Assembly (NCBI GenBank): GCA_034766995.1 | Contig: CM068313.1 | Span: forward strand, 58,145,877-58,209,876 | Length of the DNA: 64,000 nt | Source of the DNA: Acanthacorydalis orientalis | Lineage: Eukaryota; Arthropoda; Insecta; Megaloptera; Corydalidae | Direction: 5' to 3' | Shown here: positions 11,750 to 23,403 of the stretch, one piece after another | Numbering within the stretch: position 1 is the stretch's first letter | How the letters are laid out: every line of letters starts with the position of its first letter | Notes under the pieces: model-generated | Seen by the model: the letters and a program-made list of their open reading frames with translations, nothing else | Told to the model about the DNA's origin: nothing | Databases searched by the model: none | Made by a program: the position numbers and the translations under genes

Positions 11750-11766
11750 GTATATGTATGTACATA
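10954..11766. other. AT-rich spacer dominated by (TA)n
   Basis: Long, slightly interrupted (TA)n tracts at about 11158-11320 and 11690-11745. No coding similarity. The second tract leads straight to the mariner derivative starting at 11767. Confidence 0.5.
11158..11320. repeat. (TA)n microsatellite, longest imperfect tract
   Basis: About 160 bases of TA repeats with a few TATAAATA and ACATA interruptions. Produces Tyr-Ile reading frames that are not genes. Confidence 0.95.
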
Positions 11767-12619
11767 CGTGGGTTTTTTGAAAAGTTTGGTAAATTTCTAT
11801 GAGATGGTACCACCATTTATTTAATAACATAACCGCTATCAAGTATCATTTTTCAAACCATAATAAATGAAATTTCATCCATAAGCGTTGTTCACATCCT
11901 ATGAATGTTTGAAGCGAGCATTGTAGCAGTTACCGCAAAAATGGAAAAAAACGAGCTGGCTTTTGTGCTTCGATTCGCCACCGTGGATGAAATATGAATC
12001 CACCACTTCACACCTGACTCGAAGCACCAGTCAAATTAGTGAAAAATAACTGGTGAACGTTCTCTGAACAAGGTGAAGACCGTTTTGTTGGCTGGGAAGG
12101 TGATTGCCGCTGTTTTTTGGGATTCCCAATAAATCATCCTCATCGTCTACTTAACGAAAGGAAAAACGATAGCAGCCTCTACTTAACGAGCCAATTGTAC
12201 ACATTATTGGAGCGTTTGAAAGAAGAGATGAAAAAAAACGGTCAAGATTGGCGAACAAAAAAGTAGTTTTTCCAAGGGAACACATTGTCGACCGTCGAAA
12301 TACATAATTGCCTGAATAAGGTTCCAATTGATGTTTCATCCATCCTATATTCCAGATTTGGCTGTGCGACTTCTTTCTATTCTCAAACTTGAACATTTGT
12401 CTCGGTAGAAACAAATTCTCGTCGAATGAAGATGTCATTGCCGCCGTTAATGCGTATTTTGCACACTTTGAGAAAAACTAGTTTTCCAACGGGATGAAAA
12501 ACTGGAAACTCGCTGGACCAAGTTTATAGCTCTCAATGGAGATTATGTTTAGAAATAAAATCGTTTTTTTCAAAAAAAACAGTCTCTAACTTTCTTTTTA
12601 CCATACTTATCAAACGACC

Positions 12620-12623
<4 letters not shown>
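11767..12623 (+). mobile_element. Mariner derivative family A, copy 1
   Basis: Ends: left CGTGGGTTTTTTGAAAAGTT after TA, right (complement) TGAGGGTCGTTTGATAAGTA before TA and a (TA)n tract. 857 bases against 1270 for the longer relative at 45003-46272. Plus-strand coding remains begin KMEKNELAF and jump directly to LRFATVDEI*IHHFTPDSK, so the N-terminal DNA-binding region is missing. The catalytic part follows with GKVIAAVFWDSQ and YLTKGKTI, and decayed second and third blocks. The copy at 14501-15319 has the same jump, so the two derive from one deleted ancestor. Confidence 0.85.
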
Positions 12624-12658
<35 letters not shown>

Positions 12659-12661
<3 letters not shown>

Positions 12662-12846
12662 CTGATTAAATTTTGATTTCCACATGGAAGTATTGAAAGG
12701 GGTCGCAGGGGTTAAGAAAAGTCATTTTATTTTTTATTCAGTATTTTAATTCAATTCAATGCTAAAATACAATTGAACTAAAATAAAAAGTGGGAGATAA
12801 TGTTTTTTTTTAAATACTTTTATGTGGAAGTCTAAGTTGAATCATA

Positions 12847-12848
<2 letters not shown>
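12659..12848. mobile_element. Short inverted-repeat element (MITE M1), copy 2
   Basis: It lies between two (TA)n tracts (12624-12658 and 12849-12891). Terminal parts TTTTGATTTCCACATGGAAG and, complemented from the right, TGATTCAACTTAGACTTCCA form an imperfect inverted repeat and match the element at 6139-6403. No coding capacity. Confidence 0.5.
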
Positions 12849-12891
<43 letters not shown>

Positions 12892-12892
<1 letters not shown>

Positions 12893-13440
12893 AATAACCA
12901 AACACAACAATCAACCAAACCAATAGAGAAATTATTTCTTGAGAACTGAAGACTTAATTTTTTTGATCAAAAAAAATAAGAGTTTATATTGGTTTAATAT
13001 TTTTTTGTAAGTATTTTCCAGGTATTTTATAATTCATTATTCAATTTTTTCTTTGTCTTTTTAGTTTTTTTAATTTGCAGATAAGAAATTAATTATTAGT
13101 GAAAAAAAATCCCCTGACCGTTTGTTTATCATTTTATTAAAAATAAGAAACGAAAACTTTAAACCTGGTTTTTATCGTTTGTTCCATTTTCTCTTTGTAC
13201 ATTAACATTACTTAATAATGACTCGTTCCTGAATTTAGAAAAGAAATATTGTTTCGTCTATCGTTTCAATCCTACAAAAAAATCAAACTTTTCAACAAAA
13301 CAAAAATGAAATTAATCTTATTTTAATTAATGAATTAAATTGTTTATCAACATGTGATAGTTATTTTCTTTTAAATCCATCCTATCAGATCCACATCTGA
13401 TTTTTCCCCTATAATTGAATAGTAAATTAAACTTATTACT
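12892..13440. other. AT-rich non-coding, nothing recognised
   Basis: Homopolymer-rich AT sequence; no coding block, terminal repeat or RNA gene recognised. Confidence 0.4.
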
Positions 13441-13863
13441 CTTCTGTGGCTAATTTCGATGTTTCTCCCTGCTCAGTAAGCAGCAACCATTCTGCAGCAC
13501 GTGACTACATAGTAATCAGAGAATAGCCGCTAATTACGTCACGGAACTCTCTACGATTGAAACATATATTAAACAGAGAGATAAAATAAAGTTCGAGTTT
13601 AATCAATATAACGAACTCTCTTTCTCGGACGACTTTCTTATCATATCAAATACGTTGTACAGTATATTTGAAATCATATGGAAAAACGAGACAGATAGAG
13701 TTGATTCTATATTTGCTCTCTCTCACCGAACGTCCGATTCTATAATGAATTGTGGTCTCGATGTGAGACTGACCAAACACCTCGTAGATTAGTGAAGGCT
13801 AGTGAAATTGCAAGGATCAACGGTTAATTCCGAGGATAATTTCAGACGAGGTCGGCGTTATAG
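13441..13863. promoter_or_regulatory. GC-richer island upstream of a candidate exon
   Basis: About 400 bases of clearly higher complexity and GC than the surroundings, including TGACGTCA-like (ATTACGTCACGG) and CACGTG-containing (GCAGCACGTGACTAC) sequence. It sits just upstream of a possible signal-peptide exon at 13864-13932. This could be a promoter/5' UTR or another conserved regulatory block; nothing in the sequence proves it. Confidence 0.3.
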
Positions 13864-13932
13864 ATGCACCGGCTGATGGAACTCGTTGCTACGGTTTGGC
13901 TCGTATGGCCGTCTGGTTTTGTCGAATTGCAG
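13864..13932 (+). CDS. Candidate first coding exon (signal peptide-like)
   Basis: An ATG opens 23 codons, MHRLMELVATVWLVWPSGF then VELQ, ending at CAG|GTAGAA, an acceptable 5' splice site in phase 0. The peptide is hydrophobic in the middle, like a signal peptide, and lies in a GC-richer island. I do not recognise the protein and see no downstream exon in the following transposon-rich sequence, which an intron of many kilobases would allow. The frame continues open to 14103, but that part has no recognisable features. Chance is a real alternative. Confidence 0.25.
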
Positions 13933-14103
13933 GTAGAAATGATGCCACTTCGCTATTGCTTCATGTACTGGTGTAATAAACATAAAGTTTGTTTGCACGA
14001 CGTTAATGGGAAATGGCAGTTTGGGTCGTTAGTGGGAAATTTAAGATGTCTTAAAATTTTATATATTATTAGATTTATTAATCGCTCGGTTTTTGCGTTC
14101 TAG

Positions 14104-14498
14104 TACGAAAATTTGGCAATTTCATCTGAACATCGATGTAAAATTACGTTTCAATTCTTGAAGATTTTAATTGTTCGTGAGATAAAGTTAAATATTTTTA
14201 ATGATATACATGTAATGCTCCCATAAACTTTGTGTTTCATTCCAAATTTAATTGTGGATATGTTGAATTTTAAATGTGTAGTTCAATTTTAAAATCAGTC
14301 ATAATAACATTCGAAAATCGATTTTTGAAATAATTTTTATATAAAGTTGCATTTATAATTATTGTATATTATTCTTTGGTGTTTCAGTTATTTAAAAAAA
14401 ATCGAACATTTTAATTGTAACATTTCATTATAATATGGATTTTATAAAAAAAGATATGAAGCTAAAAATATTTTTACAGAAAAGAATTTTAAAATAAG
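14104..14498. other. AT-rich non-coding, nothing recognised
   Basis: No coding similarity or repeat was recognised between the candidate exon island and the mariner derivative at 14501. Confidence 0.4.
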
Positions 14499-14500
14499 TA

Positions 14501-15319
14501 CGTGAGTCGTTTGATAAGTATGATAAATAATTAAGTTTAACACCGTTTTTTGGAAAAAAATTATATTATTTTTCAACATAGTCTCCATTGAAGATTAAAT
14601 ATACACTTGTTCCAGCGAGTCGGCAAAATACGCATTGACGGTGACGATAACACCCTCATTCGATGAAAATTTCTTCACACCGAGCCACATTTTGAAGTTT
14701 GGAAAGAGTAAGATGTCGCACGGAGCCAAGTTCGGAGAATAGGGTGGATGAGGAATCAATTCGAAGCCCAATTCATGCAATTTTGCCATTAAAATGGTCA
14801 ATATGTGAAACGATGCGTTGTCCTAGTGAAATACAATTTTTCGTGCGCCAATCTTGGCCGTTTTTGTTTCAGTTCTTCTTTCGAACTATCCAATAATGTT
14901 GCACAATAGGCTTGTGTTATCGTCTTTCCATTCGTTAAGCAGTCGGTTAAGATGATTCCCTAAGAATCCCAAAAAACAGTGGCTATCACATTTCCAGCCA
15001 ACAAAACGTTCTTCGCCTTGTTCGGCGCACTTTTGCCAGTCGTTCTCCACCTTTTGACTGCTGCATTAACTCAGGTGTGTAGTGGTGGCTCCATGTTTCA
15101 TCCACGGCTACAATTCGACGCAAAAAGGCCAGCTCGGTTTTTTTCCATTTTTGCGACAACTGCTACAATCCTCATTTCAAACATCTGTAGAACATGAACA
15201 ACGCGTCGCTTCTGTCTGAAATTTCGCCTATGCTAATTTGAAAAGTGATACTTAGCTGTGATGTTACCAAATAAATGGTGGCACCATATCATAGAAATTT
15301 AAATTATCAAACGACACAA
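14501..15319 (-). mobile_element. Mariner derivative family A, copy 2
   Basis: The left end reads CGTGAGTCGTTTGATAAGTA after TA; the right end, complemented, contains TGTGTCGTTTGATAA. Minus-strand coding remains read VAVVAKMEKN then directly into the LRRIVAVDETW-like block (GTCGAATTGTAGCCGTGGATG), then AKNVLLAGNVIATVFWDS, LTNGKTI, and near 14595-14801 ELGFELIPHPPYSPNLAPCD. The N-terminal DNA-binding region is missing at the same place as in the 11767 copy. In the third catalytic block the Asp of CDILLF is kept. Stops and a frameshift at the second block disable it. Confidence 0.85.
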
Positions 15320-15415
15320 TGACATGTATTAATGACAACGAAACGAAAATATTTAAATTAACTTTGAACACATTTAATAATAGTTTATACTTTTACATAT
15401 GTTTGTATATGTATA

Positions 15416-15466
<51 letters not shown>

Positions 15467-15497
15467 TTACATATAGTTATATAAATAGATAGATATA

Positions 15498-16046
15498 TTA
15501 ATTGTAAGAAAACAATTATGTACCTTCAAATCGAATCAATCACTTCATTGTTTTAAATAAATATATTTTTTTGTCAATTTAGCATTCTCAAGTGCCAATT
15601 TTAATGTCTAAAAACACTATATATCTTGACTAAACAGTTGGCATAACCTCACAAAACAGTAGTGAAAACGATGGCATTCGAAAAGCATTCCAGTTGAAAA
15701 AGAGGCTGCCGAAGCTGCAGAAATGATTTGTTTAGTTTTGGGAGAAAGTTTTGTGACGTATAGTACATGAAAAATTGGTAAAACAGTAGAACAGGATCGA
15801 AAATGCATTACGAATTCTTTGAGCCAAAGTCGCCATCTTTATTTCGATAAGGAATTTGTCATTAATTCAACAGGTGAAACAAAGTTATACAAAATAATGT
15901 ATGATATTTTAATGGTTAGTTGGTTATTGGTGTTTTAGGGTCCTTCGAAAGGTTATTATAAGAATAATTTAAGGATTAAAATGTATTCCATTTTTCCATA
16001 AATACTCATTTTCTATAAAAAAGGTAATAAATTAATATCTATACTT
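15498..16046 (+). mobile_element. Mariner derivative family X, copy
   Basis: It begins near AATTGTAAGAAAACAATTAT and ends near AAATTAATATCTATACTTTA, matching the ends of the 28972 copy. The interior carries QLKKEAAEAAEMICLVLGE-like N-terminal transposase sequence (a frameshift after the first lysines), then jumps to KMHYEFFEPKSPSLFR, the C-terminal part. The central two thirds of the transposase, with all catalytic residues, are missing. It shares this junction with copies at 23404 and 28972. Confidence 0.7.
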
Positions 16047-16085
<39 letters not shown>

Positions 16086-16102
16086 GGAGTGAGAGAGAGT
16101 AT
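16047..16102 (+). repeat. (TA)n-(GA)n compound microsatellite
   Basis: Short (TA)n followed by about 50 bases of (GA)n with a few interruptions, directly after the family X derivative. Confidence 0.85.
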
Positions 16103-16149
16103 AAAAAAATTGTTTTACAACTTTGATTTATTGTCATTATGTTTCAATG

Positions 16150-17110
16150 AGTTTGTGTTATATGAAATTTAATATTTTAAGAGAGGACGTTGTGCTTATA
16201 AATCTACTTAAAAATGTCGATCGTACTAATGTGCTAAGAAAGGTTACGATATTCCGGTTAGTGAAGGAATTTGAAAACGATAGTACAAATAGGCAGGGAA
16301 GAAACTGGATGTTAGCCAAAACGAGGCTGAAACATGGAGCAAATCATTCAGTCATTGTGCACAGAATTTATGACTTTTTTCTCAAGTCGTATGGAGTATT
16401 TTAAAGAAAATTTTATTTTTTTTCGTACTAGATTCAGTTGACACAAGCATTTCAACTCAGAAACTTTCAAAGCAGATAGAAATATAGTAATTCTTTGTTA
16501 AACTTAACACAGACATCCTAAATTTTTGTAATGGAATTATCACGAACGAAGAAGGTCAATTTGAACTGAGTAGGTTCATCAACAAGCAAAGCATCTTTTG
16601 GGTACTAAACATTTACAAATTGATCCATCAACGGTCCTTATATGTACACAGAGATACAGTGAGGTGCAGTATTTAGTTCGGAGGTATTACTGAACCTTAC
16701 TTTTTTGAGAACACTGCAAAAAATGCTGTTTCAACGACTGGTGAACGCTGTTAAAGAATGAATAATAGCTTTTTGATACGAATTGGATGAATTGGATTTC
16801 GAGAAAGTGTTCTTTCAACTATATGGCGCAACCTCAGAAAAAACGCGTGATATGATGATCATTTGAATGCCATCTTTCCCAATTAATTAATCTCAACATT
16901 CAGTGAAATCGATCAGCATCCGAGATCACCATGTTTAACGAGACCAGATTATTTTCTGGGACAATACCTCAGGAAAAATGTTTATTCAAATAAGTCAGAA
17001 ACGATTCAAATTCTAAAAAAAGCCTGTAGAAAAAATCCTTGACGATATCAGTGAGATAACCCATGAATATATCATAATTTCATGAAAATTCTCATCGAAA
17101 GAGCTTTTGT
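16150..17110 (+). pseudogene. Decayed DDE_3-type transposase
   Basis: N-terminal helix-turn-helix remains read TIFRLVKEFENDSTNRQGR (16240-16310). Then come EGQFELSRFINKQSIFW (16555-16605, the DEAHFxLxGYVNKQNxRxW block with the Asp lost), SIQFGGITEPYFFENTAKNA-like (16665-16730), and STFSEIDQHPRSPCLTRPDY with FLGQYLRKNVYSNKSETIQI (16890-17000), the third catalytic region followed by the usual YLKxKVY motif. This order matches the Tc3-like DDE_3 family of insects. Several frameshifts; no usable ORF beyond 93 codons. Terminal repeats were not found. Confidence 0.75.
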
Positions 17111-18379
17111 TCCACATTCAACGATTGTAATTTGGCTCATATTATTTTCCATACATAATTCTCATGCCTAAATAAAGTAATCACGTAAAAAATTTATTGT
17201 TTTTCATTTTATCTAGGAACTTTAAAAAAATTGCTTGTAAATCTACCATTCAAAAGCACGTTAAGAAAAACATATTTCCTATAATGTGTGAAATTTTACA
17301 AATTAATGATAAATTCAAACATACGAAAATATTCTTTTTTGAAAATGATGATATTTTTTTCACAGTTCGAGTAGAAAAAACATTGTCTGTGTTCTGATAA
17401 TAATCGAAATTCTATCAAAATACGTAAAGGAATTAAAATAAACAGTGAACAATTGTTGAATATTGTAACTCTTTCATTCCGGTGCTGAGAACTCTGTTGA
17501 CCGTATATTTTTATTTGTAAATATCCTTCTTTCTGTTACTCACAGTATGTTTATATTCCTCGTTATCCTCAATTATTCGTTACTATTACTAATGAATTCT
17601 AAAAAATAATGAGAGAAACCGCATATAATTTTTTATTCTCTCTTTTATTTAAAACCAACCTCAATCCTAGTATGCATGCGTTGTTCAATGTCAGTTACAG
17701 ATTCTCAAACGTTTGTCGCGAAGAAGTAGACTGATATTTTTGTAAAATATCTTTATTTTCTTGTAATACACATATTCTATTGATACTAGTCGGTGGTGTA
17801 AAGATTGACTTTGATTTTTAACTAATTAAAAATTATTCACCTTCTTCATAACTAATAATTTTCATAAAAAATATTATCGGTAAACCGTGTTTACTGCATC
17901 AGTATGGAGAGTTTTAAAATGGTACCGGACTGGAAGAGTCAATAAAAGCATTGTTTTTGTTACTGATTCCCTTGCAAAACCGAATTTTTAGAGTGTCAAA
18001 CTGTAATTTAAAATAGTGAAGTGTTATAAATAGCTTTTATATTGTTATAAAGTTTATATTAGATAATGTTTTGATATGCGCAGGTTGTCGAGTAAAGTAG
18101 ACTAGGGTTACTCGCTAGTCACCAAAGTATATTTATAATATTTAAACAATAAAATACAGATATATTATTATACTTGTGTCAACTACGACAGAGTGCAGCT
18201 TGTGTGTAAAAGAGAGAGAGTATATATATTAGCATGTGTGGAATGACCGGTTATCTGTACTTCTTATCTACTGCTCTATATATAAACATAAATTCAAAAT
18301 GTTAAATTGTCTATTTCTCGCAGATAGTTATTTCAATTTTCTACATATTGATACAATCTTAAGTCAATTTCTTTATCTA
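17111..18379. other. Non-coding, nothing recognised
   Basis: Mixed AT-rich sequence with a slightly GC-richer part near 17650-17720 and a short GA run near 18211-18222. No coding similarity or terminal repeats. Confidence 0.4.
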
Positions 18380-19571
18380 GCCGATTTTTAAGACAATTTT
18401 TGAAGCAGTGAAAAAAGTAATGTTTTAATTTTGATCCAAAATATATTTTTCGTTATTATTTACAACTTCTTCCCATCTTAATCTTAAATCTTCAATACCC
18501 TGACGATAAAAAATTTTTGGGCTTTGCATTAAAGAAAGAGTCGTGTTTCCTTCGGGCATCATTTAATTAAACCGTTTTCCATTGATGTAATTTTGGAGAC
18601 TTCGGAACTGATAACAACCCGATGGTACCAATCCAGAGTAATGTGGTGGATGAGTCATTAGTTTCCATTCAAATTGTCACAGTTCTTGGTGGGTTTCGCG
18701 TTCCATGACAGGTTAGGCATTGTCGCGGTGAAGATTACCCTTTTTCTGTTGGCTAATGCTGAGCGTTTTTCAACAATGAATTGTTTTAGTCGTACTAGTT
18801 GTTCACAATTTACCTCCTTTGTGATAGTTCGGTTCTCTGGTAATAGCTCGCAATGGATATTTTCTTCCATATTTCACCAAACCGATAACGTACAGTTTTT
18901 TTGATGAAGCCCTCATTTCTCAGTAAAGATGGTGATTCGATGCCATCAACCCATTGTATTTGATGTTTAATATTGTTATAAAAATCGATTTTTCTTCGCC
19001 GGTAACAATTCTATTCATAAACGAATCATTTAACAATCGGCATAGATGAGAATTGCAATTTTTCCTTTACCAATCATTTTCAAGTACTGATGAAGAGTTG
19101 AATGCATTGATTTGAGTTTCTTGGTTAATTTTTCTACCGTTGAACTAGGATTTTGCTCCACTAATGTTCACAAGATCTCATCACAAACTTTTGAGAACGC
19201 CCTAACCTTTCTTCATCTTTAAGGTTATATTTCCCGGTCCAAAACCTTTAAAGGCATCTTTATCTATGGTTATGACTAATAATATCTAAACCATACATTT
19301 TCAACAATTTTTTTAGTGGAGAGGTAATCCTGGTGAATTTTACAAAATAAAATATACCTCCAATGCTCTTTTTACATTTCCATGATAATTAATATTTTTT
19401 CTTGTAAATTTGCATGATCACTGTTAATCTTCTACGATAAGACTGCGAAAACACTACGTACAATTGAGCAGTATATGCATCTTATACGTTAATGTAATAA
19501 TTGAAAAGTATTGCATCATCAATTTTTACCTATATAAAAATATCGCTTTATTTATGGGATGACCCAATATC
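18380..19571 (-). mobile_element. Mariner, sister copy of 4412-5690
   Basis: The right end, complemented, reads ATATTGGGTCATCCCATAAA and aligns with the left end of the 4412 element; the left end lacks the last bases of the terminal repeat. Coding remains on the minus strand: MEENIHCELLPENRTI (18820-18870), RLKQFIVEKRSALANRKRVIF, a second block broken by a small frameshift after VIF, MTHPPHYSGLVPSGCYQFRS as the third region (Asp of the PSDY motif lost), and RQGIEDLRLRWEEVVNNNEKY at the C-terminus. Not functional. Confidence 0.85.
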
Positions 19572-20972
19572 TAATATAATTAAACAATCTAATAAAACCG
19601 TGTTTCATTGATAGTAACTATTTGAAACTATTTCAGCTCATTCAACACAATGTACGATTTAGCACTAAGATCAAATAACTTTTGTGAAAATTATTAGTTG
19701 AAAATTTTGAGTATCGCCACTGTCGAATGACTAGTGCGCACGTTATGTGGTGTCCGTCGGAGAGCATGTAATTGCAATTTATTTTGTCGACCGTAGCAAT
19801 ATTTGCAGTGCGGGGCTGCGAATTAAGTCTTGTAGAAATTGACTATTAAAATCATAAAACGGAGCTATTATTACTTACATAATAACACGGAAAGGATACG
19901 ATGACATAGCAGCGTGTAACTACTACTGCTGCCTTTATATCTACAAAAGGAGACGACGGACAAGTCAACGATATTAATATACACGTCCGTTCGTCATAGT
20001 TCGCCGCCTATACTATACAAGGACATTTTATGCCTCTTGAATATTCAACATCAAACCCCCACACTTCATACGCACATACACGCATACACATACACACACA
20101 TATATATATATATTCTATATGTGTATGAATACAAGTTTTACAAGGAGGCTCTAAATTAAAATTTTAATAAAAAAAATATTATTATTATTATTATTTCCGG
20201 TAATTATTTTCAACTGCGTATCATTGTAAATTAACTGAATTTGTTAATAAAGGAGAATGAACATCGTAAACTGGAATTGCTTTTGTAAGATTATTAAATA
20301 GCTCTCCTTCTCGTTAGAAATTCGTTTTAATTTCATATCTAGTTTATAAAACATTTATGCACTGTACGATTTAAAAAAAATGTGTGCGTGGAAAGCTACG
20401 CCGTAGAAGTGAAACTTCTGTGTGATGGGTATAAGAATATAAGAGGGTATAAGAGTAATGTATTATTACTGATTTTTATTAAGAACTATTTTCTGTTTAA
20501 TGAAAATAATAATTTCTTTAAATTCCTTATGAACATTTTTATGATGGCTGAAATTACTATACAGAATATTGAGTTAACTTGCATTTATCGACGGCTGATT
20601 GCTAGTTTCTGGTACTACGAGTCTTTCATAATTGTTTAAATTTACAGGTTGAGCACCATTGTAAACAGCTGTCTCGGCGACAAGTCCTAACGAAGAATCA
20701 CTCTCAAGCAACGCTTTCTTTTGTTGTTAATATTCCAGCACGTGTTGCGTTTCACTTTTGAGTACTTTTGGGAGACTTTTCTGCTCTTTTCTCCGTCGTG
20801 AGTCCTTTCGATAACATGTGCCTTACTATTTTCAATTACTGTAATAAATTGCAACGGGTGTACATCGTGCGTTCATTTTTGAATTATTTATTAGAAACAA
20901 CGAATATGTGATCGCCATGCATAGAGCTTTTCGAATCCATTTCGCGTTTAGCTGAAATACTGCTGTTCTGAA
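19572..20972. other. Non-coding with a GC-richer island
   Basis: 19700-20030 is GC-richer and of high complexity (many CG dinucleotides, e.g. AGACGACGGACAAGTCAACG), unlike the AT-rich surroundings; no convincing exon was found in it. 20078-20120 is a CA/TA microsatellite, 20640-20900 is a second moderately GC-richer patch. Confidence 0.4.
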
Positions 20973-21900
20973 ATGAAAAACCATATTTCTACGAGTTGCA
21001 AATTTCAAGACAACAGGCGGGGCGTTAAAACGAAACCACCTGGAAGATCATGGAGCGTTTGGACGCCAGAAAATGTGAACACTGTGCAATCTTTCAAATG
21101 TTCAGTCCGTAAACATGCCTCTGCCTTGGGAATGTCTGATCCAACTGTCAGGAGAAATTTACGCGCTGATCTTAACTTCCATCCGTACAAAATCATGTTT
21201 ATTCAGAAATTTAAGGAACGCAATTAGAAGAACCGAATAGCATGTTGTGAGGGTATCCTTCAAAATGTTCCTAGAGATGCTGCACTACTCATAAGTGACG
21301 AAACTTACTTTCATTTGTCTGGCTACGTTAATAAGTAGAATGTTCGTCACTGGGCGGAAAACAATCCTCATTAGCTTCATGAAAGACCTCTACACAACAA
21401 ACGTATCACTGTTTGGTGCGTTGTTGCAGACTTTGGTGTATATGGCTCCTAATTTTTTGAAGAGGAAGGTCAAACCGTTACAATAACTTTCCAACGATGT
21501 GTGAAGATGCTACGGAACTTCTTGTAACCGAAACTCACCGAACATGGAAGCCCATATATGTGGTTTCAACAGAACAGGGTCACTGGTCACACGGCGAGCA
21601 GATCATTGGATATTTTGAGAAAACTGTTTCCGGGACAGTTGATCTCGTGGGTGGCAAACACATTCACCTAATCTCGCCTTTGTGACTTTTTTCTTTGGCT
21701 CCATCGGAAATCTGAAGTCTACAAAAAATCGATCAACAACCATTACTGAACTAAAAGTTGCTATATATTAAGAAATTGCATCGATAATGCCGTAAATAAC
21801 CCACCAAGTGATGTGAAATTTCAGAAATCGACTAAAAATGTGTATCATGAATGAAGGCCGTCATCTAGATGATTTAATATTCAAAACCAATGAAAAATAA
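20973..21900 (+). pseudogene. DDE_3-type transposase, best preserved copy
   Basis: Reading in order: helix-turn-helix part with SWSVWTPENVNTVQSFK, SVRKHASALGMSDPTVRRNL and FHPYKIMFIQKF (21040-21215); first catalytic block LLISDETYFHLSGYVNK (21285-21335), Asp kept; RITVWCVVADFGVYGS then FFEEEGQTV (21400-21480); second block WFQQNRVTGHTASRSLDILR (21565-21620), where the Asp of QQDGAT is Asn; third region CDFFLW..KSEVYKKS (21685-21735). Stops at about six places. This is the Tc3-like insect family. Borders are approximate; no terminal repeats recognised. Confidence 0.8.
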
Positions 21901-22130
21901 ATTGTATTCCATGCACTTTTAGATTATAAAATAAAATTTCGAATAGCATTTACCATCCCTTTTTTGTTAACCTTTGAAATATGTAGGTTTTTTACCACAC
22001 CCTATATCAGTTGGCGTATTATATATTTTTACTCTTTTTTTGTTGATATAAAAGAAATTTTGTCATTTTTCAATTTTATTTGGAAAAATATGTACAGCTG
22101 TGCAAATATACATATGAATATATATATATA

Positions 22131-22981
22131 CAGAGAAGTCCCAAAAAAATGAATACACATTTAAATGCATAAAATATCTGCGTTGAAACTTTATAACTAA
22201 AATCATACAGATATCAAGAGATTGCTGCGAGTCATATTTGACTTGTGCAATCACAGAAGGTTCTCGAAGTGGTCATCATTAGCGTCCAAACAATTTTAAT
22301 TTCGGCGCACTAGCATACAAGTAACGTTGGCCAAAGTGCCTCTTACTGCCCACTTGCTTGTGATTGCTGGGCACGGTGTTTCAATTTTCCTCAAACTTCA
22401 ACCACGCAAATACTGTATTCTTCATTCAAGAGCATATTGATTCTCGGCATGTAAAAATCTTAGAATATAAACTTTCTTAAGAATGTGTTGTATGGTTGAT
22501 CTGATAACTACTGCCTCACGTGTACATTGTTTGACAGACTTTTGTTGCTAGAGTGCAAATTTTTCTAACACTACAGTCGAGGAGGAAGCAAGACTTGTTG
22601 CTTGGCGAAACCTCCCGGATCATTGCTTTTTCACAACAGGCATGGTACCATCAGTTTCAAAATTATCACGAATATGTTCAATTGTCAAGAGTGTTGGAAG
22701 ATTTGCTGCAAACTCACACCGCAATTGTCGTTATACTTTGCACACATTCTCGAATTTAAAACACCACTTCAAAACGGTCTTGCATTCTTCGGACGGCAGC
22801 CGTATATCTGCCATTTTATTTTTCTGTCCTACCGTCACATGTTTGCTCTAGCATTTGTATGATTATCGACATCCTTTGAGTAACATTATACTACACATTA
22901 CCGACGTAATTCGATTTAGTAATAAAGAGCGTCTATAGATAACTTTTCTTAAAGTGTGCATGCATTTTATGGGCAGCTTCG
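22131..22981 (-). mobile_element. Internally deleted DDE_3-type element
   Basis: Ends adjoin TA: left CAGAGAAGTCCCAAAAAAATG, right (complement) CGAAGCTGCCCATAAAATGC, an imperfect inverted repeat. Minus-strand coding begins MADIRLPSEECKTVLKWCFK (about 22750-22815), followed by TIEHIRDNFETDGTMPVV, SGRFRQATSLASSSTV, then decayed RSTIQHILKKVYILRFLHAE and a C-terminal CLDANDDHFENLL (about 22275-22310). The whole catalytic core is gone. The N-terminal layout (QR..F..TIR.I..KFE..G) and the C-terminal NGxHFENLL ending fit a Tc1/mariner superfamily lineage with DDE_3 domain. Confidence 0.75.
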
Positions 22982-23340
22982 TATATTATCGTATCCCTCG
23001 GGCATTGGTTTCCAGAACAATTCCCATTGGTTCCTGATGATCGATCTTGATGATTGATTTTCTGCCGCTGTCACCAGAGTACATTTACACATTGTCCAAA
23101 AGTATCTTGTATCATTTAATTATTTAATTTGTTGTCAGAACAAATACAATCGACTAATTTTATGCGTATGATAAAGTTTGTTGACAGAACAAATGCAGTC
23201 GATAACTGTCCAAGCATCCTTTTTATATCGAGCTGTTGGCTATTAATTGCTCTCTAGATTGTTCTAGAACAATCTATTTGTTCTATGATATTGTTTGCGT
23301 AGACAGCTATAACTCAATTCATTTGTAGGACGTATACCAT
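22982..23340. other. Non-coding with short direct repeat and palindrome
   Basis: A direct repeat of about 30 bases: GTCAGAACAAATACAATCGA near 23136 and GACAGAACAAATGCAGTCGA near 23193. A perfect 20-base palindrome, AGATTGTTCTAGAACAATCT, lies at 23256-23275. No coding similarity. Confidence 0.55.
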
Positions 23341-23342
23341 AA

Positions 23343-23398
<56 letters not shown>

Positions 23399-23403
23399 CA
23401 TAC

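Noticed and set aside
17197..17397. 66-codon Lys/Phe-rich frame
   Set aside because: Composition is what AT-rich random sequence gives; no motif or repeat partner.
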